Positions 1 through 5,931 of a stretch of 12,541 bases of DNA are shown here, piece after piece. The position numbers and the translations under genes were made by a program. Location: the NCBI GenBank assembly GCA_037139575.1, contig JBAXGD010000012.1, positions 1 to 12,541 of the forward strand, read 5' to 3'. The notes under the pieces were generated by a model. It was not told the DNA's origin. It ran no database searches and saw only the letters and a program-made list of their open reading frames with translations. The first letter of the stretch is position 1. Each line of letters opens with the position of its first letter. The stretch comes from CAIYEO01 sp037139575. Lineage in GTDB: Bacteria; Patescibacteriota; Saccharimonadia; Saccharimonadales; UBA4665.

Positions 1-62
1 CTAATTGGATTGAGCACCATAAATTACGTTTAATGAAGTTTGTAAAGAAAGCTGAGAGATGA
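1..62 (+). CDS. 3' end of an unknown gene (partial)
   Basis: One plus-strand frame is open from the window edge (first full codon at 3) to a TGA at 60-62. It gives about 19 residues ending in HHKLRLMKFVKKAER, a basic, helical-looking tail typical of a protein C-terminus. The other two plus frames stop within about 35 bases. The fragment is too short to assign a family, and a chance open frame is possible. No hairpin terminator is visible after it, although a T-rich stretch follows at about 66-77. Confidence 0.4.
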   Translation, partial: NWIEHHKLRLMKFVKKAER

Positions 63-175
63 ATATTTTAATTTTTTAAGATAGCTTGATTATTGGTAAT
101 TAACGAAAGTACAATTGAATTAATGTATTATAACTTTACTTGAAAAAGAAGATAATTTGTTCAAAAATAATAACT

Positions 176-736
176 ATGAGTATTAAGAGTTACAGAAAAA
201 ATGTAGAGAGAAATGTTGCAGGACCTGGTCTTCCTGTTTGTTTCCCTGCATCACTGGAGCAAGTTTCACCGAGACATGGATATCGTCCCAGTATCTATAG
301 GAACTACAGAGATTTTACTGAATATTTAGATAGTTTATCTACCGAGCAATTGAAGAGTAGAGCAGTCTTAGAAGAGTCAGAGGATATCGTTGAATATTTG
401 CTTAAACCATTAGGCGGCATGGCCTTGTCTGACATATTTATGAAAACAATTACCACAGAAATTGGTCTTAAAAGAGCAATGAATCAATATTCTGATGATC
501 ATAGAATTGTTGTTGACGTGAAGTACGGTACTAATACCAGGAGAAGTGTCCATACCGTTGGAATAGTACCTTTGGATTCAGATCATGTATTCTTATTGAG
601 TACTCATATACCGGCTAGCGTAAGAGGGGTAATATCTGTATCAAAACTAGCAACAAGACTAGCACAGACGGAAGATAGTAGAGTTTTTGAACACCCATAC
701 GCAACTGCTAATTTTTTAGCTATACCTAATGATTAA
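176..736 (+). CDS. hypothetical protein (about 186 aa)
   Basis: This is an unrecognised soluble protein with no signal peptide, membrane segment or catalytic motif that I can name. The N-terminal part is basic and Pro/Gly-rich (about residues 1-40). A charged helical part follows, and the C-terminal half looks like alternating beta strands (VVDVKYG, HTVGIVPL, HVFLLSTHI). The start is uncertain. ATG at 176 gives a natural N-terminus, MSIKSYRKN. The same frame can begin 12 codons earlier at a TTG at 140, which lies 5 nt after a TATAAC box (129-134) and would make a leaderless TTG start. The gene converges on the DUF5872-type gene with an 18-nt gap and no terminator hairpin. It shares no obvious similarity with the other unknown proteins here. 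Confidence 0.75.
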   Translation: MSIKSYRKNVERNVAGPGLPVCFPASLEQVSPRHGYRPSIYRNYRDFTEYLDSLSTEQLKSRAVLEESEDIVEYLLKPLGGMALSDIFMKTITTEIGLKRAMNQYSDDHRIVVDVKYGTNTRRSVHTVGIVPLDSDHVFLLSTHIPASVRGVISVSKLATRLAQTEDSRVFEHPYATANFLAIPND

Positions 737-754
737 TCAAATACTATCCAGTAA

Positions 755-1132
755 TTAAAGGTATTTACGAATCTTTTCGGATATAGTTTTGGGCTGAGGA
801 ACCCATTGATGTCCCAACTTTGTCCCTATGTTTTTAGCTCTAGATGTTGCAGATTTCTCTCCGGGAGTTAAGGTCTCTCTTGCTTTAGCGGGTAAATATC
901 GACTATGCTTCGGCTCACCAACATAATCCCATTTCTCTTCAGTCCATTTCTTCAATGAATTATCTGGATTTTTATTACCGACATAGCCTCCACCTCTTTC
1001 TTTATAAAGTTTCACTGCAAATTGCATGGCACGAGCTGAAAACTTACCATCCATTTTCTCAATAGCTTCAATTTTGCAATCTTCCCATAACACAGGATCT
1101 GTTCTGATTGTTTCTGATTTTTTCTTAAACAT
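755..1132 (-). CDS. DUF5872-type protein (125 aa)
   Basis: This small, very basic protein matches what I remember of the DUF5872 domain. An N-terminal 'TDP-L' segment is followed by a 'GKFSARAMQFAVKLYKERGGGY' type of region at about residues 29-50, a 'LKKWTEEKWDYV' block at about 60-71, a 'RYLPAKARETLTPGEK' block at about 78-93, and a Lys/Arg-rich tail with 'GHQWVPQP'. No enzymatic role is established for the family that I know of. The composition suggests nucleic-acid or virion/chromatin-like binding, but that is only inference. The start is ATG at 1132. A TATAAT box (1144-1139) lies 6 nt before it, and a CTGACG -35 lies 17 nt further upstream, so the mRNA is probably leaderless. A GAGG also sits just before the ATG but is close for a Shine-Dalgarno site. 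It is the last gene of the 3026-755 minus-strand run but appears to have its own promoter. Confidence 0.85.
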   Translation of the reverse strand: MFKKKSETIRTDPVLWEDCKIEAIEKMDGKFSARAMQFAVKLYKERGGGYVGNKNPDNSLKKWTEEKWDYVGEPKHSRYLPAKARETLTPGEKSATSRAKNIGTKLGHQWVPQPKTISEKIRKYL

Positions 1133-1138
1133 AACCTC

Positions 1139-1167
1139 ATTATATACTAGGTAGCAATTTGCGTCAG
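1139..1167 (-). promoter_or_regulatory. leaderless promoter of the DUF5872-type gene
   Basis: Read on the minus strand: CTGACG (1167-1162, 4 of 6 to TTGACA), 17-nt spacer, TATAAT (1144-1139, perfect), then GAGGTT and the ATG. Transcription would start at or next to the initiation codon. Confidence 0.65.
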
Positions 1168-1299
1168 TTAATTCTCATTAGCGAGATCGATTAGGTTTGA
1201 AACATCTTATTAACAAAAGTCTACCAATTGAAAATATATCAATGAATCATTAGATTTATGCCAGTAATAGATTATTGCAGATTGAAGACTACTATCTTT

Positions 1300-1893
1300 T
1301 TATAGCTCTTTGATCAAATATACTAGCCCGCTGAATTCTTCAGTATTGAAATGGCCTTTATCCTCAAAAATAACGAGATTGGCTTTCGGCAAGAGGTCTA
1401 CATAAATATCTGAATCGCTAATAGGAACTACAGGATCATCTTTTGAGTGAAGGATGAAAATCTCATCAACTTGATCATCAATCTTCTCTAGGCTACCTTC
1501 TATTTTGAAATCTCCTAAACTTTCACTTTCCTCAGTGAAAGGGGCTGCTAATAGAAATAGGGCTCTTATCTTCTTAGATAACTTATTCTCAGAAAGATAC
1601 TTCGCCAGGAATATCCCTCCAAGAGAATGACCTATTAGTAGTAGGTCATCGTCGAGAGTTTTAATTACAGCTTCAAAATAAAGTTTCCACTCTGAGTAAT
1701 GAGCATTGGTAGTATTAGGCATTCTTGGGACTAGAACTTCGTAGCTTACTCCAAGCCTTTCATTCAGTGTTAATTTCCAGTCAATTTTTGGTAATAGACG
1801 AGCCTTATCTATATACAAATTCTCTAAATATTTAATATAGTCCGAATCTCTATTGAAGGTTGTCCCTCCGTTAATAATCAATATTTGTTGCAT
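1300..1893 (-). CDS. alpha/beta hydrolase, RBBP9/YdeN-like
   Basis: This is a small cytoplasmic serine hydrolase of 197 aa, the usual length for the RBBP9/YdeN family. The first strand is MQQILIINGG. The nucleophile elbow GHSLGG (88-93) puts the catalytic Ser at 90. A likely acid lies in SKDDPVVP (Asp152 or Asp153), and the catalytic His is in KGHF (His181). All three triad elements are present and in order, so the enzyme should be active. The substrate is unknown; family members are esterases of undefined physiological role. No signal peptide is seen. The ATG at 1893 follows an AAAAAGGA Shine-Dalgarno sequence with a 10-nt spacer, and a TATAGT -10 box (1921-1916) predicts a 5' UTR of about 20 nt. 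The gene sits 53 nt after the ATP-grasp gene on the same strand and may also be read through from it. Confidence 0.9.
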   Translation of the reverse strand: MQQILIINGGTTFNRDSDYIKYLENLYIDKARLLPKIDWKLTLNERLGVSYEVLVPRMPNTTNAHYSEWKLYFEAVIKTLDDDLLLIGHSLGGIFLAKYLSENKLSKKIRALFLLAAPFTEESESLGDFKIEGSLEKIDDQVDEIFILHSKDDPVVPISDSDIYVDLLPKANLVIFEDKGHFNTEEFSGLVYLIKEL

Positions 1894-1915
1894 AATTGAA
1901 GAATCCTTTTTCTCT

Positions 1916-1921
1916 ACTATA
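1916..1921 (-). promoter_or_regulatory. -10 box of the hydrolase gene
   Basis: TATAGT on the minus strand, followed about 13 nt later by AAAAAGGA and then the ATG. No convincing -35 is seen. Here the layout is leadered, in contrast to the neighbouring leaderless promoters. Confidence 0.45.
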
Positions 1922-1946
1922 ACTAATCTGCAAGTGGAGTTAAAGA

Positions 1947-3008
1947 TTATATTTCAATGAAGGCAGGTTTAAGCGTTTTCTTCATATTGCCCAAGGTTAT
2001 TTGAGTGAAAATATTTTTTTTCTTTTCATGAATTAATCCAAGATTAGCTAGATTCAATATTACAGATTCGTGATCCATCTGTTTATAAAGAAAGCATGCC
2101 TTAGGAAAGTTTCCATAGTTTTCTATGAGACTAGGCAATAGATTAGCTTCTAGAAACATCGGTAGACCATTTGTATCTAATCGAATATCAATTCTCCCAT
2201 AGTCTCTAGCACCTAATGCGAAAAATACTTTTTGGGCAAAATCAGAAAGTGTTTTATTGAGTTCAGAGTCATCAACCTTAACGACTATCTCCTCATTCAA
2301 GGCTTTAGTTGCGCATCCTAGTATTGTATTTCCGTCAGAATTAGAATCAGCAATTATTTCAATTGGCATTTGGCTGTAAGTACCATCTTCGATATTTTTT
2401 AAGATAGCTACACTAAACTCTCTTCCAGTTAGGTATTCTTCTATTAATGAGTCAGATTCTAGAACTGTAGTGATATCAGTTACCTTTGTAATAAGATCAG
2501 AAAATTCATGTATTACGGAATAATCATCAATACCAAGTCCGCCACCTCTATCTGTAGGCTTAACAAATAGTGGATATTTTAAATCAATGTCAGACTCGGT
2601 GAATTTTTGACCTTGAATGGCAACGAAGTAGGGAGATGAAGCAATTCCCATAGCCATTACTCTTTTTTTGGCATCCTGTTTATTTAATTCATATTTCAAA
2701 GCAAGATTTTCTGATCCGGTGTAGTTTATGCCATTCTTATCTAAATATTCAGATATCCAATTCTTATCTGGATCAATTCTACCGAGTGATGTATTGGTCG
2801 GTACGAATTTCATGCCCAAAAAAACTAAATCAGGTTTTTTAAAAACTACATCATCTAGGTCTGTTAAATTATTAACAATACTGACTTCAACCTTTTCGTA
2901 ATATTTCAAAAGAACCTTTTTAATAGCCTCGCAAGAGACTTCACTCATGGAACTTAGAGTTGATTCAGAGGAACGAACAATTTCTATATGATAATTTTTC
3001 TTTGTAAT
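1947..3008 (-). CDS. ATP-grasp ligase, D-Ala-D-Ala-ligase-like, divergent
   Basis: About 353 aa with the three-part layout of D-Ala-D-Ala ligase. Residue numbers here count from the alternative TTG at 3026. They show an N-terminal substrate domain ending in YTGSENLAL (102-110), the ATP-grasp core with FVKPTDRGGGLGI (154-166) and IEEYLTGREFSV (195-206), and the metal-binding end RIDIR (278-282) and FLEANLLPSL (291-300), with Asp280, Glu293 and Asn295 as likely Mg ligands. Three substrate-side signatures look changed. There is no GGxSxE near the N-terminus, the usual GSSVG reads GGGLG, and the YDYEAKY loop is absent. It may therefore join different substrates than two D-alanines. Start: an AAGGA (3018-3014) lies 5 nt before an ATT codon at 3008, and family alignment favours beginning near there. 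A TTG at 3026, 5 nt after GATAAT, is the alternative. The next gene downstream is the hydrolase. Confidence 0.85.
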   Translation of the reverse strand: MTKKNYHIEIVRSSESTLSSMSEVSCEAIKKVLLKYYEKVEVSIVNNLTDLDDVVFKKPDLVFLGMKFVPTNTSLGRIDPDKNWISEYLDKNGINYTGSENLALKYELNKQDAKKRVMAMGIASSPYFVAIQGQKFTESDIDLKYPLFVKPTDRGGGLGIDDYSVIHEFSDLITKVTDITTVLESDSLIEEYLTGREFSVAILKNIEDGTYSQMPIEIIADSNSDGNTILGCATKALNEEIVVKVDDSELNKTLSDFAQKVFFALGARDYGRIDIRLDTNGLPMFLEANLLPSLIENYGNFPKACFLYKQMDHESVILNLANLGLIHEKKKNIFTQITLGNMKKTLKPAFIEI

Positions 3009-3026
3009 GATAGTCCTTAAAAACAA

Positions 3027-3290
3027 ATACTATTATCACGGATACACCAGACCGAGATAAAAATTGTTTTATTTTCAAAAAAGATAACGGAGAGATTATG
3101 TGAATATTTGTTAAACATATTATAACAGAATTGTATAATATTTTCTAATTTCAGATTTAGCGACAAATGACACTAACAATTATGTGGATAACTTTAGAAT
3201 CTAATTTATAGCTAAATTAATATGTAACCCTTATTTAGAATTTGGAACTATTATTTGACTCAATTGACGGTAGAGAATATATTTTAATAT
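3027..3290. promoter_or_regulatory. divergent intergenic region between the ATP-grasp gene and the 3291 operon
   Basis: This 264-nt gap is the longest without a gene in the window. On the minus side GATAAT (3037-3032) lies just before the ATP-grasp start region. On the plus side is the strong promoter at 3255-3283. Additional TATAAT-like boxes near 3118-3140 have no clear gene behind them. One perfect DnaA-box 9-mer (TTATCCACA, minus strand) occupies 3191-3183. The only small ORF seen (ATG at 3168, 14 codons) lacks any support. Confidence 0.5.
3255..3283 (+). promoter_or_regulatory. leaderless sigma70-type promoter for the 3291-4246 operon
   Basis: TTGACT (3255-3260), exactly 17 nt, TATATT (3278-3283), then 7 nt to the ATG at 3291. 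It has close to ideal housekeeping promoter geometry. The predicted start of transcription falls on the initiation codon, and no Shine-Dalgarno sequence is present. Confidence 0.75.
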
Positions 3291-3827
3291 ATGCCACCAC
3301 GATCACAAACCGAGAAGGTTCCATCAGGATATGATAGTTCAGAATATTTAGTTTCGGATTTGAGCGTCGATGCCTCAGTTTTACCTTGGCTTGATTCTAA
3401 TGAAAGATTCCAAATTCATGTTAGTAAGATGGACGTTACGGGATCTAAGCCTTTCCTAATCGCAAGTGTAATTGGATCCAATAAACATCTAATACAAGCT
3501 GCTAGCGGAATGTCTGATCACCAAAGCGAAGTTACTAATAATATGTTTTACTCAAGACTGCCGGGCTTTCTTGAGGCCGGTTCTAGCTCAAATGTAGATA
3601 CTCTAGATGAAGCTATTACAGCTTTTCCAATTAAGGTAATGCGAAATAAGAGTGGTCAAAGAGTATATTTTGCTAGAGTTAATTTGGGACTACCCTTAGA
3701 AGATCAATACGGCCCAACAATTCTTCGTTTAGCAGCTTGCGATAAGAATCATCAAATGACGGTAATGAAGGTGTTAAGTGGATCATCAGGAAATCAAATT
3801 AGAAATAAGATGAGGGGCTCTAAATGA
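3291..3827 (+). CDS. hypothetical protein, first gene of a two-gene operon (178 aa)
   Basis: I do not recognise this protein. It has no signal peptide or membrane helix. The N-terminal 30 residues are Ser/Asp-rich and probably flexible. The rest looks like a mixed alpha/beta fold, with hydrophobic strands at about 55-62 (PFLIASVIG), 111-116 (FPIKVM) and 123-130 (RVYFARVN). The tail is basic (about 164-178). The ATG start is fixed by the promoter ending 7 nt before it. The last codons overlap the next gene in an ATGA arrangement, so the two products are probably made together and may act together. The promoter is one of the best matches to consensus in the window, which suggests solid expression. 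Confidence 0.8.
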   Translation: MPPRSQTEKVPSGYDSSEYLVSDLSVDASVLPWLDSNERFQIHVSKMDVTGSKPFLIASVIGSNKHLIQAASGMSDHQSEVTNNMFYSRLPGFLEAGSSSNVDTLDEAITAFPIKVMRNKSGQRVYFARVNLGLPLEDQYGPTILRLAACDKNHQMTVMKVLSGSSGNQIRNKMRGSK

Positions 3828-4246
3828 ATGAATTGAATTCGAACTCAGATATAAATTCTAAAATTATTGATGCAGCTGCATTTGAAATAATCAGAGAATC
3901 AGATAACATATCATCATCAGTGTCTATTCCAATAAAAGATGAAACAATAATTAGCAAATCTGAAGATGGTAATGGTAATATTGGCGCCATGTCGATTTTT
4001 TTCAGAGACTCAAATGAAAAATCATACACGATATATTTTTCAACTTTGAAGAACTACATAGAGTCCATTAGAGATAATGATAGGGCGATGGACTCAAAGC
4101 AAGACGATTCAGAAAAAGATGAACCTGTATTTGTTATACCAGCAGAAACTTTGAATAAACCACTCGTGCTCGAATTTCTTCATAAAATAAACACAAGATT
4201 ATTAGACTATTATATAGTTCAGCAAACTGACGAAATTGATGCTTAA
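3824..4246 (+). CDS. hypothetical acidic protein, second gene of the operon (140 aa)
   Basis: This is an unrecognised, strongly acidic and Ser/Asn-rich soluble protein. Residues 1-52 look partly disordered. A strand-rich middle (about 54-75, including SIFFRDS and SYTIYFSTL) is followed by an acidic linker (about 85-100) and a C-terminal helix (about 108-133). Its ATG at 3824 overlaps the TGA of the previous gene (ATGA), pointing to translational coupling and to a possible complex with that basic-tailed partner. The stop TAA at 4244-4246 shares bases with the stop of the minus-strand ORF that converges on it. Confidence 0.75.
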   Translation: MNELNSNSDINSKIIDAAAFEIIRESDNISSSVSIPIKDETIISKSEDGNGNIGAMSIFFRDSNEKSYTIYFSTLKNYIESIRDNDRAMDSKQDDSEKDEPVFVIPAETLNKPLVLEFLHKINTRLLDYYIVQQTDEIDA

Positions 4247-4605
4247 TTAACAGTCTTCCTCAAATCGAGTAGCATCGATCTTGTAACTTTGACTTTACTG
4301 GTAGTTAATTCGTGAATCTTAGTTAAGTCACTATTAAAATCAGCTACAAATTGTTTGAATTTTGCGCGATTCGCTTGAATGGTGGCGTCATTATTCTGCT
4401 GAGTAGAAATGTCTAAATATGTTTCAGAAATCGATTTTAGCGTAGCAATGAACTGATTATTAATGCCTATAAAATCATTAGGTGGATTATATGCTTTGAG
4501 ATCGGTTATAATACTATCGACGAATTTTTTATCCTGGAGAATATAACTCCCCGATAATAAGGTGTTTTTATCGGTTGCATTGATTGGATATGCAGTAATG
4601 GACAC
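4243..4605 (-). CDS. possible small helical protein (120 aa, GTG start)
   Basis: No family is recognised. The protein is mainly helical with coiled-coil-like charge spacing at about residues 48-105 (AKFKQFVADFNSDL, IHELTTSKVKV) and has no membrane segment. In favour: the stop overlaps the preceding plus-strand stop by 4 nt (a shared TTAA), as in other tightly packed convergent pairs here. Against: the only standard start is a GTG at 4605 with neither a good Shine-Dalgarno nor a convincing -10. Its first codons also lie under an opposite-strand ORF that ends 5 nt before the next gene. The true start, or whether the gene exists at all, is uncertain. Confidence 0.5.
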   Translation of the reverse strand: MSITAYPINATDKNTLLSGSYILQDKKFVDSIITDLKAYNPPNDFIGINNQFIATLKSISETYLDISTQQNNDATIQANRAKFKQFVADFNSDLTKIHELTTSKVKVTRSMLLDLRKTVN

Positions 4606-4744
4606 GGCTACGTTATTAACATATGAAGTAACTAAAAATCAACTTTCTGAATCGATGGCTAAATTAGCAATTTTTGCCACCATACTGGGTGCCACCCCTA
4701 TGTTTTTAGGTAAGCTACACGATAAAATCAAATCAACTAAATAG
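4598..4744 (+). CDS. possible small membrane protein (48 aa)
   Basis: The ATG at 4598 gives a 48-residue product with one hydrophobic segment at about residues 21-38 (LAIFATILGATPMFLGKL) and a basic tail, so it would be a single-pass membrane peptide. A GTG at 4562 in the same frame would add 12 residues. The stop lies 5 nt before the end of the convergent dehydratase-like gene, which matches the tight packing elsewhere. No clear promoter or Shine-Dalgarno sequence is seen, and its 5' end overlaps the start of the minus-strand ORF by 8 nt. It may simply be intergenic sequence. Confidence 0.35.
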   Translation: MDTATLLTYEVTKNQLSESMAKLAIFATILGATPMFLGKLHDKIKSTK

Positions 4745-4749
4745 GAATA

Positions 4750-5766
4750 TTACCAATTATTTTCAGAGGCTAATTTATTAACCTTTTCATTAACAAGAAA
4801 TGATGCATTAGATCCAGTCACAATAGTTGAGCTGATACTTTCACTAAATTGGGGTGCTTTAACGCTGGCTGCTAGTCCAACAGCGGCAGCTGGTTCTAGC
4901 GTTCTTCCAGTCAATTCTCTCCATTCAAAAATAGCTTTGTAGACCTCTAAAGATGTTACCTGTATGCAAAGATCGGTAACCAATGAACCAAGATAAAACG
5001 TTCTTGGATCTAATTTACGAACAGCTAGCCCACCATATTCTGCGTCAATATATTCTGTAGAGCTGATTAGCTCTCTGTTGTAAGATTTCGTGAAGGTATT
5101 AGCACCTATTGGTTGTGACGCAATTACTAAGCTATTATTTGGGCTATGTTTTATGACGCTCCCGAACCCAAGTATCAAACCACCGCCTCCAACTGGAATA
5201 TATGTTTCTGATACATTTGGGATTTGCTTTAATAGCTCAACGGCAATACTTCCTTGACCAGCAGCCACGAAAGGGTCAGCAAATGGGTGAATTAACTGAC
5301 TGCCACTGTTGGTAGATAGTTTCCTAGCTAGAACTTCAGCGTCTAAAAAATCTCCACTAATTTCTATTATATTTGCACCTAGTTCTCTCATGGAATTCTT
5401 CTTAACATCTTCAGCGCTACTGGGTAAAACAACAGTTGACTCAATATCGTAGTACTGAGCAGCTCTAGCTACTCCTAGGCCATGGTTACCGGCACTAGCA
5501 GTAATGACTGAGTCTATTCCATTCATGACATATCTACCAACGGCATATGCTGCTCCACGGTCTTTGAATGAATTGCCAGGCTGAACTGTCTCGTCCTTAA
5601 CAAGTACGGTTCTTTTGCTACCATCAAGACTAGTATGGATAAATTCAATCAATGGTGATTCCTGTATGTAGTAGGGAAGCATTAAATGAGCGTCATATGC
5701 CATGATAGCAATGTCATGACTGCTGTATGTAGCGGATATATTATTTTTAGTTATCTCTTGATTCAT
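4750..5766 (-). CDS. PLP-dependent threonine/serine dehydratase-like enzyme
   Basis: This is a cytoplasmic fold-type II PLP enzyme of 338 aa, the length of the short catabolic threonine dehydratases and serine racemases without an ACT regulatory domain. The PLP lysine is Lys68 in GNSFKDRGAA. The substrate/cofactor loop is SAGNHGLGVA (91-100), the phosphate-binding glycine loop is GGGGL (193-197), and the late motif LEPAAAVGLAA lies at about 291-301. Expected reaction: L-threonine to 2-oxobutyrate and ammonia, or serine to pyruvate. Threonine synthase and diaminopropionate ammonia-lyase share the fold and cannot be fully excluded. The start is ATG at 5766, with a weak TTGGA 5 nt before it. An intrinsic terminator sits only 18 nt upstream of the start, and before that comes a 17-codon Ile-rich ORF. 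This suggests attenuation control if the enzyme supplies 2-oxobutyrate for isoleucine. Confidence 0.9.
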   Translation of the reverse strand: MNQEITKNNISATYSSHDIAIMAYDAHLMLPYYIQESPLIEFIHTSLDGSKRTVLVKDETVQPGNSFKDRGAAYAVGRYVMNGIDSVITASAGNHGLGVARAAQYYDIESTVVLPSSAEDVKKNSMRELGANIIEISGDFLDAEVLARKLSTNSGSQLIHPFADPFVAAGQGSIAVELLKQIPNVSETYIPVGGGGLILGFGSVIKHSPNNSLVIASQPIGANTFTKSYNRELISSTEYIDAEYGGLAVRKLDPRTFYLGSLVTDLCIQVTSLEVYKAIFEWRELTGRTLEPAAAVGLAASVKAPQFSESISSTIVTGSNASFLVNEKVNKLASENNW

Positions 5767-5784
5767 TTTATTCCAATTAATTAA

Positions 5785-5811
5785 AAAACTCCCTTTGTTT
5801 CTGGGAGTTTT
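5785..5811 (-). terminator. intrinsic terminator or attenuator hairpin before the dehydratase-like gene
   Basis: Perfect 9-bp stem AAAACTCCC/GGGAGTTTT (5811-5803 with 5793-5785) with a 9-nt loop, followed on the minus strand by TTTTTTAATT. It ends 18 nt before the ATG at 5766. It could end the 7418-5932 transcript, but its position directly in front of the start leaves no room for a normal promoter after it, so regulated read-through is likely. Confidence 0.8.
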
Positions 5812-5835
5812 GTCTATTTATTGATATAGCAAAGA

Positions 5836-5889
5836 CTACCCAAATTTAGGGATAATAATCATTCCTTCAATAATTCTGATATTATTCAT
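5836..5889 (-). CDS. putative isoleucine-rich leader peptide (17 aa)
   Basis: ATG at 5889 to TAG at 5836 encodes MNNIRIIEGMIIIPKFG: six Ile in 17 residues, with three consecutive Ile codons (ATT ATT ATC) near the end. The ORF lies between a possible promoter (TTGACA at 5927-5922, 18-nt spacer, AATGAT, 8 nt to the ATG) and the terminator that starts 24 nt after the stop. The gene that follows is threonine-dehydratase-like, the first step toward isoleucine. The order is that of ilv-type leader peptides. AT-rich DNA yields Ile codons easily, so chance must be considered. Confidence 0.4.
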   Translation of the reverse strand: MNNIRIIEGMIIIPKFG

Positions 5890-5897
5890 TAATTTCA

Positions 5898-5927
5898 ATC
5901 ATTCCATATACTATGAGCTGATGTCAA
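5898..5927 (-). promoter_or_regulatory. possible promoter of the leader/dehydratase transcript
   Basis: Perfect -35 TTGACA (5927-5922), beginning a few bases after the stop of the preceding gene, then 18 nt and AATGAT (5903-5898, 4 of 6 to TATAAT), 8 nt before the leader ATG. The -10 is weak, so this is tentative. Confidence 0.4.
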
Positions 5928-5931
5928 TAGG

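Noticed and set aside
3168..3212. 14-codon plus-strand ORF in the divergent intergenic region
   Set aside because: No Shine-Dalgarno site and no -10 at suitable spacing; the length is expected by chance.
3820..4029. 69-codon open frame on the minus strand
   Set aside because: It lies entirely under the plus-strand 140-aa gene, which has a coupled start and good composition; the minus frame is its antisense shadow.
5785..5811. Terminator acting on plus-strand transcription
   Set aside because: The T-run on that strand is short and broken, and no plus-strand gene ends nearby; the minus strand has the longer T-run and a gene context.
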